Origin: Nymphaea colorata
Lineage: Eukaryota; Streptophyta; Magnoliopsida; Nymphaeales; Nymphaeaceae
Assembly (NCBI RefSeq): GCF_008831285.2
Contig: NC_045149.1
Location: 7,838,417-7,902,416, forward strand
Length of the DNA: 64,000 nt
Reading direction: 5' to 3'
The translations under genes and the position numbers were made by a program. The notes under the pieces are model-generated. The model worked only from the letters and a program-made list of their open reading frames with translations. It was not told where the DNA came from and searched no databases. Below, in pieces: positions 61,035-64,000 of the stretch. Each line of letters starts with the position of its first letter. Positions within the stretch are counted from its first letter, which is position 1.

Positions 61035-64000
61035 TTGGACGTACAGATCAAACATGCCCAACTTGGATACATTTCTCTCAAATGAAGTAGAAGACAAGGC
61101 TTTGATCAGAACATCAGCTGTTTGGTTTTCAGATTTCATGTAAGGTAGAACAAGTTCCTTAGCATCAATTCTCTCTCGAATGAAATGACGGTCAATCTCA
61201 ACATGTTTTGTTCTGTCATGTAACACAAGGTTGTTGGGTTGATTGTTGACTTGTTATCGCAATACATCTTCATTGGTCTTTCAATCTTGATACCAATATC
61301 GGTCAACAATACTTTCAGCCACAGTAGCTCAGAAACTCCCATAGCAACTGCTCTGTATTCTGCTTCAGCACTGGAATGAGAACAAACGTCTTGTCTCTTA
61401 CTCCTCCATGCTACGAGATTCCTTCCCAAATAGATACAGTAGCCTGAGGTGGACCTCCTAGTGTCAATACAGCCTGCCCAGTCTGCATCTGAGTAACCTT
61501 CAATCCCAAGAGTGTCTTGCTTAACATATAAGAGACCCTTGCCAGGATTCCTCTTCAAGTAGCACAAGATCTTGTCGACAGCCTTCAAGTGATCCTTCGT
61601 GGGAGCATGCATGAATTGACTCATTACATTCACAACAAAGGTAATATCAGGTCTAGTGAGAGTAAGATAAATCAACTTCCCAACTAGACGTTGATATCTT
61701 TCCCTGGCCTCTTCACAGAGAGGCTTCCCATCTCTAAGACTCAACTTGTGCCCAGGAGTAGAGGCAGGTCTACACCCCAGTTTTCCAGTTTCCTTTAACA
61801 AATCTAGAGTGTACTTCTGTTGATTTAACACAAGGCTAGTACCAGACCTAGCAATTTCAATGCCAAAGAAATATTTTAGCTTACCAAGGTCCTTGAGATC
61901 GAACTCGATCGCCATTTCTTTAACTTAGTTATTTCATCTTCATCATTACCTGTGACAATCATATCATCAACATATATCAACAAAAATGCAACTTTTTGCT
62001 CATTTCTCTTCACAAAGAGTGGATGATCTTCATTCCCTTGATGATATCCATATTGTCTCAAGGCAAGTCTAAGTCGTTCAAACCATGCTCGAGGGGATTG
62101 CTTCAGCCCATACAAAGCTTTCCTTAGCTTGCAACATTTTTCAGGTTCCTCATATCTTGGAGGCATACACATGTACACTTCCTCTTCAAGGTCTCCATTG
62201 AGAAAAGCGTTCTTGACATCAAGTTGGTACATTTTCTACTCCTTTATCACTGCTAAGGAGATAATGACTCTGACAGTCTTCATCTTCGCGACAGGGGCAA
62301 AGGTATCCAAGTAGTCAATTCCATATTTCTAACTGAACCCCTTGGCAACAAGCGCTACACTCCCATCTGGCTTATATTTAATGGTGTAAACCCACTTGGA
62401 TCTTATTAGATGAGCCGCTTCAGGAATCTTTACCACTTCCCATGTCATGTTTCTGTTCAGGGCTTCCATCTCTTCTTGCATAACATAAGTCCACTTGGGA
62501 TCAAGTCATCAAACTGAGCCTCAGCAACAGTCTTGGGAATCACAACCAAGTAAAGAGATGAAACAAAGCAATTGTATTCCCTGCTCAGTCTAGAATATGA
62601 CATGAAATTATCAATAGGGTGTTGAGTACATGACCAGCAATGGGTAATTCTTCACTTTCAGCCTCTGCCTGAGTACCTTCAACTGACATCTCTTGAGCAC
62701 GACTTTGGTCATCCAAGGAAGGAATAGCATTAGGACTGGGAGTAGGATTTTTTTCACCAGAAGGCGTCAATTCGTCAGCTTCATCAGTAGGTCCTGCCAC
62801 AGACAACCTTCGCCTAGAGTAAACCTGCCCAAACAAACGGTCATATCCCTCCTTATCCACAGTTGAACATCTATCATGCTCATTGTGCTCTAGAGGGTTA
62901 GTAACCTGAATCTCTTGATTGAAGGAATACTCTTCTCTCATTGTAGACCTCTCCCCCTGAAGAGAATTCTCAGCAAAATAAGATGCGTGTTCTAGAAAAG
63001 TGACATCTTTGGTAACATAAGCACGACCAGTGGAAGGGTCTCGACACTTATATCCTTTTTGAATGGGGGAATAACCTAGAAAAACGCCCTTAATCGATCT
63101 TGGATCAACCTTTTTAAGATTATGACTGTGATTGTGAATAAAACAGACAGCCAAAAACTCTAGGTGGAAGAGAGAAGGTTCACGACTCCCCGGTAATATA
63201 AAATGAGGCGTCTGCCCATTCAGCACACGACTAGGCATACGGTTAATTAGATACACACTGGTCAACACAGCATCCCTCCAATACCTTTTTGGAACATGAC
63301 GTTGGAAAAGAAGAACTCGAGTCATATTCAATAACTGACGATTCTTCCATTCAACAACTCCATTTTGAGGAGGAGTATAACTACAAGAAGTCTCGTGCCC
63401 TTTTTTCGAAAGAAGCTATCAACAGACTGACACATATATTTACGAGCATTATCAGACTGAAAGGTCTTAACAAAGGTCCCAAATTGAGTTTCCACAAGAG
63501 CAATGAAAGTCTCTTATGACATTAGGTACTTTACTACGGTCTTTTAGCAAGTAAACAAAGGTGTTACAAGAACAATCATCTATAAAGGTAATAAAATACT
63601 GAAAACCATGACAAGAAAGAATTCCCGAAGGCCCCCAAACATCAGAATGAATCAAGGCAACACCTCATTAGAATGATGGATAGAAACAAGGTATGAAGCC
63701 CTAACATGTTTAGCCAAGTGACAGACATCACAAGACACCATACTCATATCTAACCTGGAACATAAATTAGGAAACAACTGTCTAAGAATTCCAAAAGGAA
63801 GGTGTCCAAGGCGCTCATGCCAACGCATAATCAACTGAAGGGAGTCTTCTCTACTTTTCTTTGTTTTGCTGGCGGCCGTCATGAGAGCTGTAGCGGCACA
63901 CATAGGTGAACGATATGGCCCCTCAGAAAACAAACCAATCCCAATTCTTTTCCTTGTCACCAAGTCCTGCAGAACACAGTGATCCGCAGAAAAAATAAGT
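61035..64000 (-). pseudogene. Frameshifted copia pol
   Basis: Pieces in order on the minus strand: 63963-63652 (pre-integrase, WHERLGH and CDVCHLAK zinc site; frame open to the window edge), 63655-63467 (integrase core, DVWGP and FIDDCS), 63331-62585 (integrase C-terminal part), 62232-61876 (reverse transcriptase, QLDVKNAFLNGDL and YVDDMIVTG), 61915-61136 (YFFGIEIARSG to RNase H, SDADWAGC, SSAEAEYRAVA), 61226-60939 (RNase H tail). At least four frame breaks, so non-functional. Gag and protease would lie to the right of the window. Confidence 0.88.

Larger units (their letters stand above)
60798..64000 (-). mobile_element. Degraded Ty1/copia element, cut by window end
   Basis: 3' LTR ends with CA at 61022, followed by polypurine tract 61023-61034 and a copia pol in reverse order. 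The outer LTR border is not certain because the second LTR lies outside the window; it may include the microsatellite before 60798. The LTR sequence differs from both other copia elements, so this is a third family. The visible part covers RNase H back to the pre-integrase region. Confidence 0.85.

Overview
The window is nuclear DNA of a flowering plant. The reasons are a BZR1/BES1-beta-amylase fusion (a plant-only protein type), large AT-rich introns with GT-AG borders, Ty1/copia elements with the plant initiator-tRNA-Met type primer site, and many microsatellites. I could not narrow the lineage further.

Four host genes lie on the + strand. (1) 747-10201: a nine-exon BAM8-type BZR1-beta-amylase, 661 aa, in which both positions that hold catalytic glutamates in active beta-amylases look replaced (Gly394, Ser552); it is probably a nuclear, sugar-fold transcription factor. 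(2) 13927-22424: the six-exon pre-mRNA 3'-end endonuclease CPSF73-I, 691 aa, with all metallo-beta-lactamase/beta-CASP ligands present. (3) 24431-40599: a ten-exon CCR4-like EEP nuclease (CCR4 homolog 4 type), 411 aa, spread over 16 kb, with an Arg-rich, presequence-like first exon of only 62 bp. (4) 51171-55316 and onward: the first three exons of an unidentified conserved plant protein with a discoidin/XRCC1-N-like beginning; the rest lies outside the window or beyond a very large intron. Genes 2 and 3 both act at mRNA 3' ends, but nothing here shows they are co-regulated.

The space between and inside the genes is shaped by transposons. Three Ty1/copia elements all lie on the - strand, opposite to the genes. 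The first (43754-48800) is complete: two identical 320-bp LTRs, a 5-bp target duplication ATGAT, primer site, polypurine tract and one unbroken 1459-codon gag-pol. The second (56931-59747) has LTRs and the target duplication TATAC but has lost gag, protease and most of integrase. The third (about 60798 to beyond 64000) is broken by frameshifts and cut by the window end. The last two sit downstream of exon 3 of gene 4, apparently within its intron 3.

Older material includes a Ty3/gypsy gag fragment inside gene 3, a possible miniature LTR element inside gene 2, at least three families of dispersed AT-rich repeats that recur in introns, a repeat family carrying the palindrome TATCGTACGATA, GC-armed repeats at 11.5-12.2 kb, tandem duplications of about 318 and 242 bp in gene 3 introns, and numerous dinucleotide tracts. 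One of these tracts forms the splice donor of CPSF73-I intron 5. No tRNA, rRNA or CRISPR-like structure was recognised by eye.
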